Assembly: GCA_965262015.1 (NCBI GenBank)
Contig: OZ253494.1
Location: 682,001-746,000, forward strand
Direction: 5' to 3'
DNA from: G965262015 sp965262015
GTDB taxonomy: Bacteria; Spirochaetota; Leptospiria; Turneriellales; CBDBES01
Length of the DNA stretch: 64,000 bases
Notes under the pieces: model-generated
Databases searched by the model: none
What the model saw: the letters and a program-made list of their open reading frames with translations, nothing else
Told to the model about the DNA's origin: nothing
Program-made: the position numbers and the translations under genes
In this document: positions 1 to 8,542 of the stretch, in pieces
Layout: each line of letters begins with the position of its first letter
How positions within the stretch are numbered: the stretch's first letter is position 1

Positions 1-449
1 TCACTAATCACTGGAGGCACATGCACACTAACATCACCATCTAACAGAGCAACTTCACGAATGATTGTTGAAGAAATAAACGAATACTGTTTATCTGATG
101 TCAAAAAAACAGTTTCCACTCCTGACAGTAATTCCTTATTCATCATGGCAATAGCATATTCATAGTCAAAATCAGTGACTGTTCGCAACCCACGTAGGAT
201 AACATTAATATTATTTTGCTTACAAAAATCTACTAATAGACCATTAAAGGTTTTTACTTGAATATTATTATAGGGTTCAACTACTTTTTGGATGAGAGTC
301 AATCTCTCATCTATATTTAAAAATGGTTTTTTAGAGGTATGGTGTAAAATAGCAATAATCACATGAGAAAAAAGTTTAGTCGAGCGTTTTAAAATGTCAA
401 GATGACCATTAGTAAATGGATCAAAACTACCTGGATAAACTGCATACAT
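1..449 (-). CDS. coaD: Phosphopantetheine adenylyltransferase (partial, C-terminus beyond window)
   Basis: This enzyme adenylylates 4'-phosphopantetheine to dephospho-CoA, the penultimate step of coenzyme A synthesis, in the cytoplasm. About 149 codons are visible before the gene runs off the left edge. The nucleotidyltransferase motif GSFDPFTNGH sits at residues 7-16 with its catalytic His16. A second conserved segment, ILRGLRT, lies in the middle, and the ISST motif that contacts the nucleotide lies near residue 125. The start is the ATG at 447-449, which places the motif at the usual distance from the N-terminus. Only about 10 residues of a typical 160-aa CoaD should be missing. The gene diverges from lipB with a 125-nt gap that must hold both promoters. 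Confidence 0.93.
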   Translation of the reverse strand, partial: MYAVYPGSFDPFTNGHLDILKRSTKLFSHVIIAILHHTSKKPFLNIDERLTLIQKVVEPYNNIQVKTFNGLLVDFCKQNNINVILRGLRTVTDFDYEYAIAMMNKELLSGVETVFLTSDKQYSFISSTIIREVALLDGDVSVHVPPVIS

Positions 450-574
450 AAAAGTTCTGCTTTAGATAACTTGACATCATAAAGTGTAAAGTAAGTTTAT
501 CCCTGATTTTCAGGGAATGATGGATAAAAATATAAATTATTTAGATAACAACCGCATCCAGTTTCCATAGAAGC

Positions 575-1713
575 ATGTTGTTTAATTCCAGTACATTAAA
601 CCTAGATATACACTTTGTAGGAAGAATATCTTATGATAATGCTCTTGCTCTGATGGAATCAAAACTAGTAGAAGCAAGCAAAAAAAAAAATCTTTTTGTT
701 GGGGGTTAGAACATCATTTAGTGTATACTAGAGGAGTAAACACCCATGAAGATCATATACTTAATAAGAAGCTCAAGCCCATAGTTGCTCGTAGAGGAGG
801 TTCTGTTACCCTACACAATCCTGGTCAGTTAGTTGTCTATTTTGTGGTACCACTAGAACTACTACCTGAAGGATTAGATACATTCATTGCTAGACTAGAA
901 ACAAGTATCATACAAACTTTACAAGATTATCAGATACTAGGATTCATACATCCACAAAATTCGGGAGTATGGACTCATAAAGGAAAAATAGCTTTTGTTG
1001 GCATAGGTGTAAAAAAAAATGTTGTCTATCATGGTATTGCCATTAATCTTCATAATAATCTGCATGATTATAAGAATATACAAAGCTGTGGTTTAGTAGA
1101 TCCAATTACAAACTTACAAGAACATAAGTATGACATACCTACTACTACAAGTTGGATTTTACAATCTGATAAGAATATACTGCAAGATTTTTTTATACAT
1201 TTTACTAGATATTTAAAAAAACTATATCTTAAACCCATTATCACCCTATATATGATACAGACAATAATACTTGTCTGCCAAAAAAAAACTAGTAATATAC
1301 GATTGGGAATTATATATTTTAATGCACAATCTTTTAAACAAGCTGAGAAAATATGGAATATGCGATGGTGTACATTATCACCATCCAAAAATGAATCATC
1401 TTTATTGCATGGTTTAGCAAAACTTTCTTTGGCCTCTCATATATGGATTACCAGCCAAGATAAATCACGTACCTTACTCTACTTAGAACAAGCTCATCAA
1501 TACCTTTCTCATTATAAAAATATAAAATACTATTTTAAAATACCCAAAAACAATATGATTATTCTAGATTATATCCAAACCAATGTAACATACTTGAAGA
1601 TCTGTGCAGAAGAGATAAATACAAAGAATCCGTATAGCAATGAAAATATACTCTTGCCGTATAAACTTTATCTGCAACAAGATAATTACCAGCCTAAGAT
1701 GGATCGTGTTTAA
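575..1713 (+). pseudogene. lipB: Octanoyltransferase LipB joined to a DUF309-like domain, frameshifted at an A11 tract
   Basis: LipB moves the octanoyl group from acyl carrier protein to lipoyl domains. Reading from the ATG at 575 gives a LipB-type N-terminus (SYDNALALMESKLVEAS) that enters a run of 11 A residues (680-690) and stops at 707. The family motif LEHHLVYTRG continues in another frame from about 700, followed by ARRGGSVTLHNPGQLVVYF and a GVWTHKGKIAFVGIGVKK segment. One extra A would join the frames. After about residue 210 the LipB domain ends. The remainder (GIIYFNAQSFKQAEKIWNMRW, then LLHGLAKLSLASHIW in part) resembles DUF309. The gene may be dead, a sequencing error, or rescued by slippage on the A-run. 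If it is dead, lipoylation needs another enzyme. The fusion could itself be a decay product. Confidence 0.72.
680..690 (+). repeat. A11 homopolymer at the lipB frame break
   Basis: Eleven consecutive A residues lie exactly where the two LipB frames separate. Twelve A residues would give the Lys-Lys-Lys-Lys-Ser-Phe junction and a continuous protein. Tracts of this length are prone to replication, transcription and sequencing slippage. Confidence 0.8.
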
Positions 1714-1727
1714 CACATAAGAGATTT

Positions 1728-4022
1728 ATGGACATGTATTATATTGTACTAGGTGGGGGTCAGTTACAACTACCCTTGGTACATGAACTTAGAAAACGTA
1801 GTTATAGAGTAAGCGTAGTAGATCAAAATCCTGATGCAGTGGCTCGACAATATAGCCATGATTTTATACCATTATCCACATCCGATAAGCAAAGTATTTT
1901 AGCGATACTTGAAGATAAACCATATAAAACACAAATCCAACACATATTAACATGTGGAACAGATATGATGCAAACCGTTGCATGGTTATCTGGACAACTA
2001 GGGTTACCATCCATTTCACAACAGCAAAGTATAGTTACTTCTAATAAATCTCAGATGCGAGATTTATTACAAAAAAATAATTTTATACAACCTTCTTATT
2101 GTGTCTCATCAGATAAGAATACACTTCATGAATGGCTAAACCAACAAGACGAAACCCAATCCCATGTTATCAAACCTGTTGATAACATGGGGGCACGAGG
2201 TGTGATTTTTCTACGAGATAAAACAGATCTCTCTTTTGCCTTTGAATTATCTCAGATAGAATCTAAGAGCCAAACTGTTATCATAGAACAATACATTCAT
2301 GGACGAGAAATATCAGTAGATGCATTAGTCTATGATGGCCAATGTTATATCACAGGCATAGCGGATAGGATTATCCGTCGTAAAGATGGTATGTACTTTA
2401 TTGAGCTGGGACATAATATGCCCAGTAAATTTGATAAGGATGTAATCACACAAATCCACAAATGTATGCAAAATTTTTCTGACTGCTTAGGCATGATAGA
2501 AGATAAACCCTATCATGGGGCCTTAAAAGCAGATCTTAAATATACACGCAATAAAAAAATTCTTATTAATGAAATCGCATCTAGACTCTCTGGTGGATTC
2601 ATGAGTACGCATACCTTTTTCCTATCTACTCAGGTTGACCTCATAGCTTTATATGTAGATTTAATCACTCGTCATCCAGATTTTATAAACAAAATCCAAA
2701 ATATACGACATAATCAAATAGCTATTGAGAGATCTATTATCACTGCAGGTGGTAGATTAGATGAAATTACCATGCCAGAGGACCTATCCCATGCAAATGC
2801 CTCTATTGAACATACTGCGATTAACTATAAAGTATCTGATTTAATTCTACCCATCAAAAATAATGTGGGTAAGCTAGCACATATTATTATCCAAGGTAAA
2901 AACTTACAAACCGCTGAAAAACTTTTCCAGTCTTTTTGCAAACAATTAATTATAAAGGTAAGTTATCCTGTTTTTGACGACAAAACGCTACGCAAACAAA
3001 GTAAAGCAAAGTTTAACCCCCAGTTTTGTTGGGTCTGTAAAATATGTGATGGTATAAACTGTGCTTCTAGGGTACCTGGGATGGGTGCCTTAGGTAGAAT
3101 GGAATCTTTTCAAAATAACCTAATAGCTCTAAAAAATATTCATTTAGTTCCCAAGTATATTGATATGAAACAAACTAACTGTGATATCGCCAAAAGGATT
3201 AGTGTAAAAACATCTATTTTAGGTATACCTACTAATGCCCCTATTATGACAGCACCCATTACAGGTAGTATAACAAATATGGGTGGTAGTATAACAGAGT
3301 GGGAATATGCTTTTGAAACAGGTACTGCAAGTAAAAAGCTAGGACTAATACCCATGTTTGGTGATGGTGCAACAGAAGATAAATTTTTAATTGGTTTAAA
3401 GGCCATTCGAAAATTAGGTTCTGGATTTCCTGTATTTAAACCTAGGAGCGATTTAAAACTGTTGGAAGATAGAATCCAAATCGCCTATGCACATGGTGTG
3501 TCAGCCTGGGGAATGGATATTGATGCTTTATCTTTCCAAACAATGATACAAAAAAAACAATTCAGTACTAGAAAGTCTGTTGAGTTATTACAACGCCTAT
3601 CCATGGTTGCCCCCATTCCCTTTTTTATAAAAGGAGTTATGTCTGTTGAAGATGCTAAGCTTTCTTGTCAGGCTGGTGCCAGTGCTATTATTATTAGTAA
3701 TCATGGTGGTAGGGTACTAGATTCTATGCCTGGTACAGCAATGGTATTACCTATGATTACACAATACGTACGAAAACATTTTCCTGATGTGGAGATTCTA
3801 GCTGATGGCGGGATACGCTCAGGAATAGATGTATTTAAGATGCTAAGTTTAGGGGCAGATGCCGTTTTAATTGGCCGGCCTGTAGCAATCGCCACCATAG
3901 CTTTCCAACGCTTTGGTACTTATCATGTTTTACGTCAATATATACAAGAGCTAGAACATACCATGTCCATTTATGGCTTCACATGCTTGAAAGATATTAA
4001 AAAACAAAAAAACTACCTATGA
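1728..4022 (+). CDS. ATP-grasp ligase fused to an FMN-dependent alpha-hydroxy-acid dehydrogenase-like domain
   Basis: The protein has 764 residues in two parts. Residues 1 to about 410 are an ATP-grasp enzyme of the PurK/carbamoyl-phosphate-synthase-like group: a Rossmann-like start (IVLGGGQLQLPLVHEL), the nucleotide-binding segment VIKPVDNMGARGV near residue 145, and the Mg-binding NEIASRLSGG near 283. From about residue 430 a second enzyme begins with CKICDGINC. It carries the FMN-family features SNHGGR (catalytic His near 657) and ADGGIRSG followed by GADAVLIGRP near 692-712. The first half should couple an acid to an amine using ATP, and the second oxidises a hydroxy acid or amine, so together they may make or modify one small molecule. 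The substrate is unknown. The gene starts 14 nt after the lipB stop and overlaps the convergent pth by 6 nt. Confidence 0.82.
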   Translation: MDMYYIVLGGGQLQLPLVHELRKRSYRVSVVDQNPDAVARQYSHDFIPLSTSDKQSILAILEDKPYKTQIQHILTCGTDMMQTVAWLSGQLGLPSISQQQSIVTSNKSQMRDLLQKNNFIQPSYCVSSDKNTLHEWLNQQDETQSHVIKPVDNMGARGVIFLRDKTDLSFAFELSQIESKSQTVIIEQYIHGREISVDALVYDGQCYITGIADRIIRRKDGMYFIELGHNMPSKFDKDVITQIHKCMQNFSDCLGMIEDKPYHGALKADLKYTRNKKILINEIASRLSGGFMSTHTFFLSTQVDLIALYVDLITRHPDFINKIQNIRHNQIAIERSIITAGGRLDEITMPEDLSHANASIEHTAINYKVSDLILPIKNNVGKLAHIIIQGKNLQTAEKLFQSFCKQLIIKVSYPVFDDKTLRKQSKAKFNPQFCWVCKICDGINCASRVPGMGALGRMESFQNNLIALKNIHLVPKYIDMKQTNCDIAKRISVKTSILGIPTNAPIMTAPITGSITNMGGSITEWEYAFETGTASKKLGLIPMFGDGATEDKFLIGLKAIRKLGSGFPVFKPRSDLKLLEDRIQIAYAHGVSAWGMDIDALSFQTMIQKKQFSTRKSVELLQRLSMVAPIPFFIKGVMSVEDAKLSCQAGASAIIISNHGGRVLDSMPGTAMVLPMITQYVRKHFPDVEILADGGIRSGIDVFKMLSLGADAVLIGRPVAIATIAFQRFGTYHVLRQYIQELEHTMSIYGFTCLKDIKKQKNYL

Positions 4023-4541
4023 CAGTTGATACAAATTTTTCTCTGATAAAATAGAGGCAAGTGTTTTAATATCAACATAGGGCTCTAAGTTAGCTCTTGG
4101 TTTAAGTAAAAAATCACTTACCTTTTCTAAGGGATTGGTAGATCTACCAACACCAATCCTAATGCGATGAAAATCCTTAGAATGTATCATGTCAATAATA
4201 CTACGCAAACCATTATGTCCAGCATGGCCATTACTAAATTTATACCGAATATTATTTGCAGGTATTTCAATTTCATCATGAAAGACAACCACATCACTAA
4301 TATTAACATTAAAATAACGCAGAGCAGAACTAACTGCTCTGCCTGAATCATTCATATAAGTTTGTGGAAATATGACGATTGTATTGGGTAAAACATCTTG
4401 TTGAAGTATCAGAGAAGTGATTTTTTTATTCAGTATAGTGGCTTTAGTACCCAATAGATTTTGTATAGAAAAGACACCTATATTATGCAAGGTTCTTGCA
4501 TATTCCTTTCCTGGATTTCCCAGACCCACCCATAAATACAT
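4017..4541 (-). CDS. pth: Peptidyl-tRNA hydrolase
   Basis: Pth cleaves peptidyl-tRNA released by stalled ribosomes and recycles tRNA. The 174-aa protein is slightly shorter than most homologues. It begins with WVGLGNPGKEY and contains the catalytic His in TLHNIG (the usual Arg before His is Leu here), the substrate-binding Asn in PQTYMNDSG, the Asp in VFHDEIEIP and the second Asn in GHAGHNGLRS. The C-terminus ends soon after the last helix. It is divergent from dnaN, with a 50-nt gap, and its 3' end overlaps the ATP-grasp fusion gene by 6 nt. Pth is essential in most bacteria and this copy looks intact. Confidence 0.93.
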   Translation of the reverse strand: MYLWVGLGNPGKEYARTLHNIGVFSIQNLLGTKATILNKKITSLILQQDVLPNTIVIFPQTYMNDSGRAVSSALRYFNVNISDVVVFHDEIEIPANNIRYKFSNGHAGHNGLRSIIDMIHSKDFHRIRIGVGRSTNPLEKVSDFLLKPRANLEPYVDIKTLASILSEKNLYQLS

Positions 4542-4591
4542 AACTAATTTTCTACTTTACGTAGTACTTTAATAGCTCAGGGTTGGCTGAT

Positions 4592-5758
4592 ATGTCAATA
4601 CAATTCTCCATAGATAAAAATATATTTGAAAAATCCATGAGTAGATTGAATGTCATTATACCTTCTAGAGATATGCAGACTCTATTATCCAATGTCTTGA
4701 TTTCCATAGAAGATGATCACATTTACATTACAGGATCAGATATGGAAAGTACTGTGCGAATCCGAGTGCCTGCAGAAAATACTATCCAAGGTAGTGTGAT
4801 TTTAAAAGCACGTACGTTGAGTCGATTGGCTAGAGAACTACCTCCTGGTAAGATACATTTTACGTCTGCTACAGATAAAGATTCTAGTCAATCAGATAGT
4901 GAAGATGACACCCCCCACATCTTCGTGAAGGGAGATAGCACAATATCTGCCTCTTATGAGATGACCAGTGCATCTAAACAACAATTTCCAGAAATAAATC
5001 GCATTCAAAGCTCCAATTTATTTCCTGTTTCTAGTCAGTTATTAGGTGAGATGCTGAGAAAAACATTATATGCTATTTCTCATGAAGATGCACGCTATGT
5101 TTATAATGGAATATGCTTCATCGTTGGTGAAACTAATCGGATTACATTAGTAGGCACAGATGGCCGACGTCTTTCTGCCATCACCCGAGCATTACCCAAA
5201 ACTATCAATTTTGAAACAGATGGTGCTGATGTGGTAATACATGCTAAGGCAATACAAGAACTAGAAAAATTATTGGATATGAATGAAAATATTCAATTGG
5301 GTATTCAGCAGAGAGATATCTTTTTCACGATAGGTGACGCTGAGCTTTCTAGTCGACTACTAGAAGGTAAGTTCCCCGACTATAAAAAAGTTTTACCTGA
5401 AGAAAGTGAGGATAGCATTATCCTTGTACTGGATAGAGGCAAGATATTTGATTCTCTACGACAGGTTATGGTCATGACAGAACAACCTTCTTTTCAGATT
5501 CGTTTAATCCTTAAAGACACAGTATTATCACTACAGGCTAATACACCAGATATGGGTAAGGCTATTATCAACATAGATATAGAAAAACCAAACAAAGACA
5601 TAGAAATATGTTTTAACGCAAGCTACCTAATGGATATTATTAAAAATTTAGATAGCAAACAGATCAAAATAGTGATTCATGATCAAGACAAGCCAATCGT
5701 GATTCACGATTGTGATGATAAAGACTTTGTCGCATTGATCATGCCCATGCGTACTTAA
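4592..5758 (+). CDS. dnaN: DNA polymerase III sliding clamp (beta subunit)
   Basis: The beta clamp encircles DNA and tethers the replicative polymerase. The product is about 388 aa with three repeated clamp domains. Recognisable parts are VIPSRDMQTLLSNVLI in domain 1, ISHEDARYVYNGI leading to LVGTDGRRLS in domain 2, and the C-terminal ALIMPMRT, which ends like the canonical family tail. An acidic insertion (DKDSSQSDSEDD) around residue 105 is unusual. The ATG at 4592 is preferred over a TTG nine bases upstream, because AGGG lies about 9 nt before it. It is followed 10 nt later by recF, a classic origin-region pair, but dnaA is not upstream. Confidence 0.95.
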   Translation: MSIQFSIDKNIFEKSMSRLNVIIPSRDMQTLLSNVLISIEDDHIYITGSDMESTVRIRVPAENTIQGSVILKARTLSRLARELPPGKIHFTSATDKDSSQSDSEDDTPHIFVKGDSTISASYEMTSASKQQFPEINRIQSSNLFPVSSQLLGEMLRKTLYAISHEDARYVYNGICFIVGETNRITLVGTDGRRLSAITRALPKTINFETDGADVVIHAKAIQELEKLLDMNENIQLGIQQRDIFFTIGDAELSSRLLEGKFPDYKKVLPEESEDSIILVLDRGKIFDSLRQVMVMTEQPSFQIRLILKDTVLSLQANTPDMGKAIINIDIEKPNKDIEICFNASYLMDIIKNLDSKQIKIVIHDQDKPIVIHDCDDKDFVALIMPMRT

Positions 5759-5768
5759 TAGAGTACAC

Positions 5769-6950
5769 ATGTCCTTTTTCCCTACCCAATTGCTGAAGCT
5801 ATCGATAGAGAACTTTCGTGTTTACAAGAATCTTGAATTAGATTTAAATTCTCGACTTATTTTTTTAAATGGTGAGAATGGTATTGGTAAAACTAGCATA
5901 CTAGAAGCCATTTCTATAGCTAGTCTGTTAAAATCTTTTCGTACCTCTACTGAACAGGATATTATTCAGTGGGATAAGACATTTTACTCTATTCGCATAC
6001 AGTATATGAATAGCATGGGCAATCATATTTTACATGCTGGGTATGGTAAGCAAGGCCGTTGTCAAATACGCAGCCTTAAAAAAAATGGTGAAGCTATTAA
6101 ACGTATTATAGATTTTATTGGTCAATTTCAAACGGTTGTATTTTCCCCTGATGATATAGCACTTTTTGACACGACACCAATTGCCCGTAGACGATTTGTT
6201 GATATAGTGTTATCTTCTTTTGATAGGCAATATTTAATTAATTTACAACAGTACAAAAAAATTATGCTTATGAAATCACATTTTTTACGGAATACGGATC
6301 TGGCAAAAATAGATTTTATATATCTAGATAGTCTCAATCGTGAATTGGCTCTAAAAGGAACATTTTTACAAAAAAAACGACACGACTTTACGCAAGAATT
6401 TCAAGAGCCTTTCCAGAAATATGTGGATCATATTTCTGCGGGCAAGGATAAATGGCTGTTTACCTACCAACCTTCTATAGGCTTTATGCAAGACGAAGAG
6501 ATGTATTTTCAAAAGTTAAGGGATTTACAAAAAAGAGACGTACAATACAAACATACATCTGAAGGTATTCATAGAGATCAGTTTTGTATTATACTAGATA
6601 GGTCGCCACATTTAGATATTAAGCAGGTAGCTTCACAAGGCCAAAAAAGAACCGTGGCTTTGTCACTTAAAATGGCTCAATTTTTTTATACTAGAATGAA
6701 AACCAATGAAACGCCAATATTACTTATTGATGATGTGTTAAATGAGCTTGATGTAAACCGTAAAAAACAATTTATTGAGTTTTTAGAAGATATTGGTCAA
6801 GCCATTATTACAGCTACGGATTCTTTAGGTTTAGAAGGATTTATTCGTGAAAAACAACAAAATACAACAGTTAAAGTTTTTCATATTGATCATGAGTTTG
6901 TAAATAATAGATGGTCAAAGGCAGACCATCTAGTTAAGGAGCATATATGA
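5769..6950 (+). CDS. recF: DNA replication and repair ATPase RecF
   Basis: RecF binds ssDNA-dsDNA junctions and helps load RecA at gaps. The 393-aa protein has a Walker A motif GENGIGKTS near residue 36. It also has the RecF signature around FSPDDIALFDTTPIARRRFVD in part, the ABC-type signature SQGQKRTVALSLKMAQ near 285, and the Walker B LLIDDVLNELD near 318. It lies 10 nt behind dnaN and its last codon overlaps the start of sat (ATGA arrangement), so the three genes are probably one transcript. gyrB, the common neighbour, is absent. Confidence 0.95.
   Translation: MSFFPTQLLKLSIENFRVYKNLELDLNSRLIFLNGENGIGKTSILEAISIASLLKSFRTSTEQDIIQWDKTFYSIRIQYMNSMGNHILHAGYGKQGRCQIRSLKKNGEAIKRIIDFIGQFQTVVFSPDDIALFDTTPIARRRFVDIVLSSFDRQYLINLQQYKKIMLMKSHFLRNTDLAKIDFIYLDSLNRELALKGTFLQKKRHDFTQEFQEPFQKYVDHISAGKDKWLFTYQPSIGFMQDEEMYFQKLRDLQKRDVQYKHTSEGIHRDQFCIILDRSPHLDIKQVASQGQKRTVALSLKMAQFFYTRMKTNETPILLIDDVLNELDVNRKKQFIEFLEDIGQAIITATDSLGLEGFIREKQQNTTVKVFHIDHEFVNNRWSKADHLVKEHI
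6908..6932 (+). promoter_or_regulatory. Perfect 9-bp hairpin at the recF/sat junction
   Basis: TAGATGGTC and GACCATCTA form a perfect 9-bp stem with a 7-nt loop in the last codons of recF. It ends just before the AAGGAG ribosome-binding site of sat (6936-6941). It has no T-run, so it is not a terminator. It could stabilise an mRNA end or affect translation of sat. Function is inferred only. Confidence 0.4.
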
Positions 6951-8104
6951 ATAACTTAATTAAGCCACATGGTGGTAAACTTGTTAATACACAACAAATC
7001 ATATCACAGGAAGAGATTAATAAAACAGGTATCAGTGCAATAGAGATTAGTGAACGTATTCTTAACGATCTAGAAATGATTTCCACAGGCGTCTTTTCCC
7101 CTTTAGAAGGATTCCTAATAGAAAAAGATTTTCTTTCAGTGGTACAAAGTGGCCGATTAGATAATGGCCTACCATGGACAATACCTATTGTATTACCTGC
7201 TAACCAGGAGTTAGTGGATAAGATCAAAAATCAAGATAGTATGTTATTAACTTTCCAAGGTACCATCTATGGTACTATACAGATACATTCTATCTTTAAA
7301 CCCGATAAAGAGAAATGGGCTAAGAGTGTATTTCGTACGACAGACACATCACATCCCCAGGTAAAATACATAATGGATCTACCCGAATACTGTATAGGCG
7401 GTAACGTTATACAATATACTCCCATTGCTCACAAACAATTTCACTCTTACCGGTTATCTCCTCAACAGAGTCGTGAGTTATTTACACAAAAAGAATGGGG
7501 TAAAATTGTTGCTTTTCAAACACGTAATCCTATCCATCGAGCACATGAATATCTACTAAAGTGTGCCCTAGAAATGGCAGATGGACTCTTTATTCATCCT
7601 CTTGTTGGTGCTACCAAAGGAGATGACATACCAGCAGATGTACGGATGAAATGTTATACTAGCTTAGTGGATACCTATTTCCCTAAAGAGCGAACAATCT
7701 TGGGTGTTTTTCCGGCGGCAATGAATTATGCTGGCCCAAAAGAAGCTATTTTCCATGCATTATGTCGTAAAAACTATGGTTGTAGCCACTTTATTGTGGG
7801 AAGAGATCATGCAGGTGTAGGTAAGTTTTATGGTACCTATGACGCACATCATATTTTTGATGATTATTCTAACCAGGAAATAGAGATTATTCCCCTAAAG
7901 TTTGAACATGCTTTTTATTGTAAAAAATGTAATGGCATGGCTTCAGATAAAACTTGTTCTCATTCACAGGATCAAGATGCCCGTATCATTTTGAGTGGTA
8001 CCAAGGTTAGAGAGATGCTCTCTAATAAACAAATGCCCCCTGTAGAGTTTACCAGACAAGAAATTGCTCTCATTTTATCCGAAGCTTATTCATCAAAAAA
8101 CTAG
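6947..8104 (+). CDS. sat: Sulfate adenylyltransferase (ATP sulfurylase)
   Basis: Sat makes adenosine 5'-phosphosulfate from ATP and sulfate, the first step of sulfate assimilation or dissimilation. The 385-aa single-domain protein matches the homomeric Sat family: FSPLEGFL near the N-terminus, the active-site QTRNPIHRAHEYL around residue 190, IHPLVGATKGDDIP, and GRDHAGVG followed by YGTYDAH. A zinc-type cluster CKKCNGMASDKTC lies near the C-terminus. No APS kinase or APS reductase is adjacent, so the downstream route is not shown here. The start overlaps the recF stop, and AAGGAG precedes it. Its place behind dnaN-recF is unusual. Confidence 0.95.
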   Translation: MNNLIKPHGGKLVNTQQIISQEEINKTGISAIEISERILNDLEMISTGVFSPLEGFLIEKDFLSVVQSGRLDNGLPWTIPIVLPANQELVDKIKNQDSMLLTFQGTIYGTIQIHSIFKPDKEKWAKSVFRTTDTSHPQVKYIMDLPEYCIGGNVIQYTPIAHKQFHSYRLSPQQSRELFTQKEWGKIVAFQTRNPIHRAHEYLLKCALEMADGLFIHPLVGATKGDDIPADVRMKCYTSLVDTYFPKERTILGVFPAAMNYAGPKEAIFHALCRKNYGCSHFIVGRDHAGVGKFYGTYDAHHIFDDYSNQEIEIIPLKFEHAFYCKKCNGMASDKTCSHSQDQDARIILSGTKVREMLSNKQMPPVEFTRQEIALILSEAYSSKN

Positions 8105-8154
8105 CTTAGCAAAATCTACAAGAGATCACAAAACATATTACACGATAGGATGAT

Positions 8155-8534
8155 ATGAAAATACATTTAATTACAGGTGTAGAAAAGAATATTATACAGG
8201 TAACAGATAAACCATCTAGGATTATGCTTTGTTCTCTCAACCCTCACAAATTGTATAGGTTTATATTGTTGAAAAAGATATTCTTTCTAATAGATTATGT
8301 AAGGATGACACATTGATACTACATAAATCCAATAACTTACTTACAGAATTCCATGATAACAGAATGATGTTACTCATCATAAAACAAAAATTAGACCTAG
8401 GTATATATTTATACGTTGGTTTGTGCATTAACTTTACTTCTCTCTATTCACCAGATAACATACAAAAGGTGGCTATGCATTCTTTAGAGTACACAATGAA
8501 TGAAGTAGTTAGCCTGTATCAAAATTATAGTTAA
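8155..8534 (+). pseudogene. Small unknown gene broken by a -1 frameshift
   Basis: An ATG at 8155 with AGGATG just before it opens a frame (MKIHLITGVEKNIIQVTDK) that stops at 8314-8316. The -1 frame reads on without stops from about 8266 (IVEKDILSNRLCKDDTLIL and beyond) to 8534. Joined, they would make a protein of about 125 aa. The break falls near the sequence TTGAAAAAGATA (8268-8279), whose AAAAAG is a slippery hexamer. It could therefore be simple decay, a deleted base, or -1 frameshifting. I do not recognise the family. It lies 8 nt upstream of the phosphopentomutase-like gene and probably shares its transcript. Confidence 0.5.
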
Positions 8535-8542
8535 TTCACTTC

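Noticed and set aside
4542..4591. Replication origin between pth and dnaN
   Set aside because: Only 50 nt, with no DnaA-box cluster seen and no dnaA nearby.
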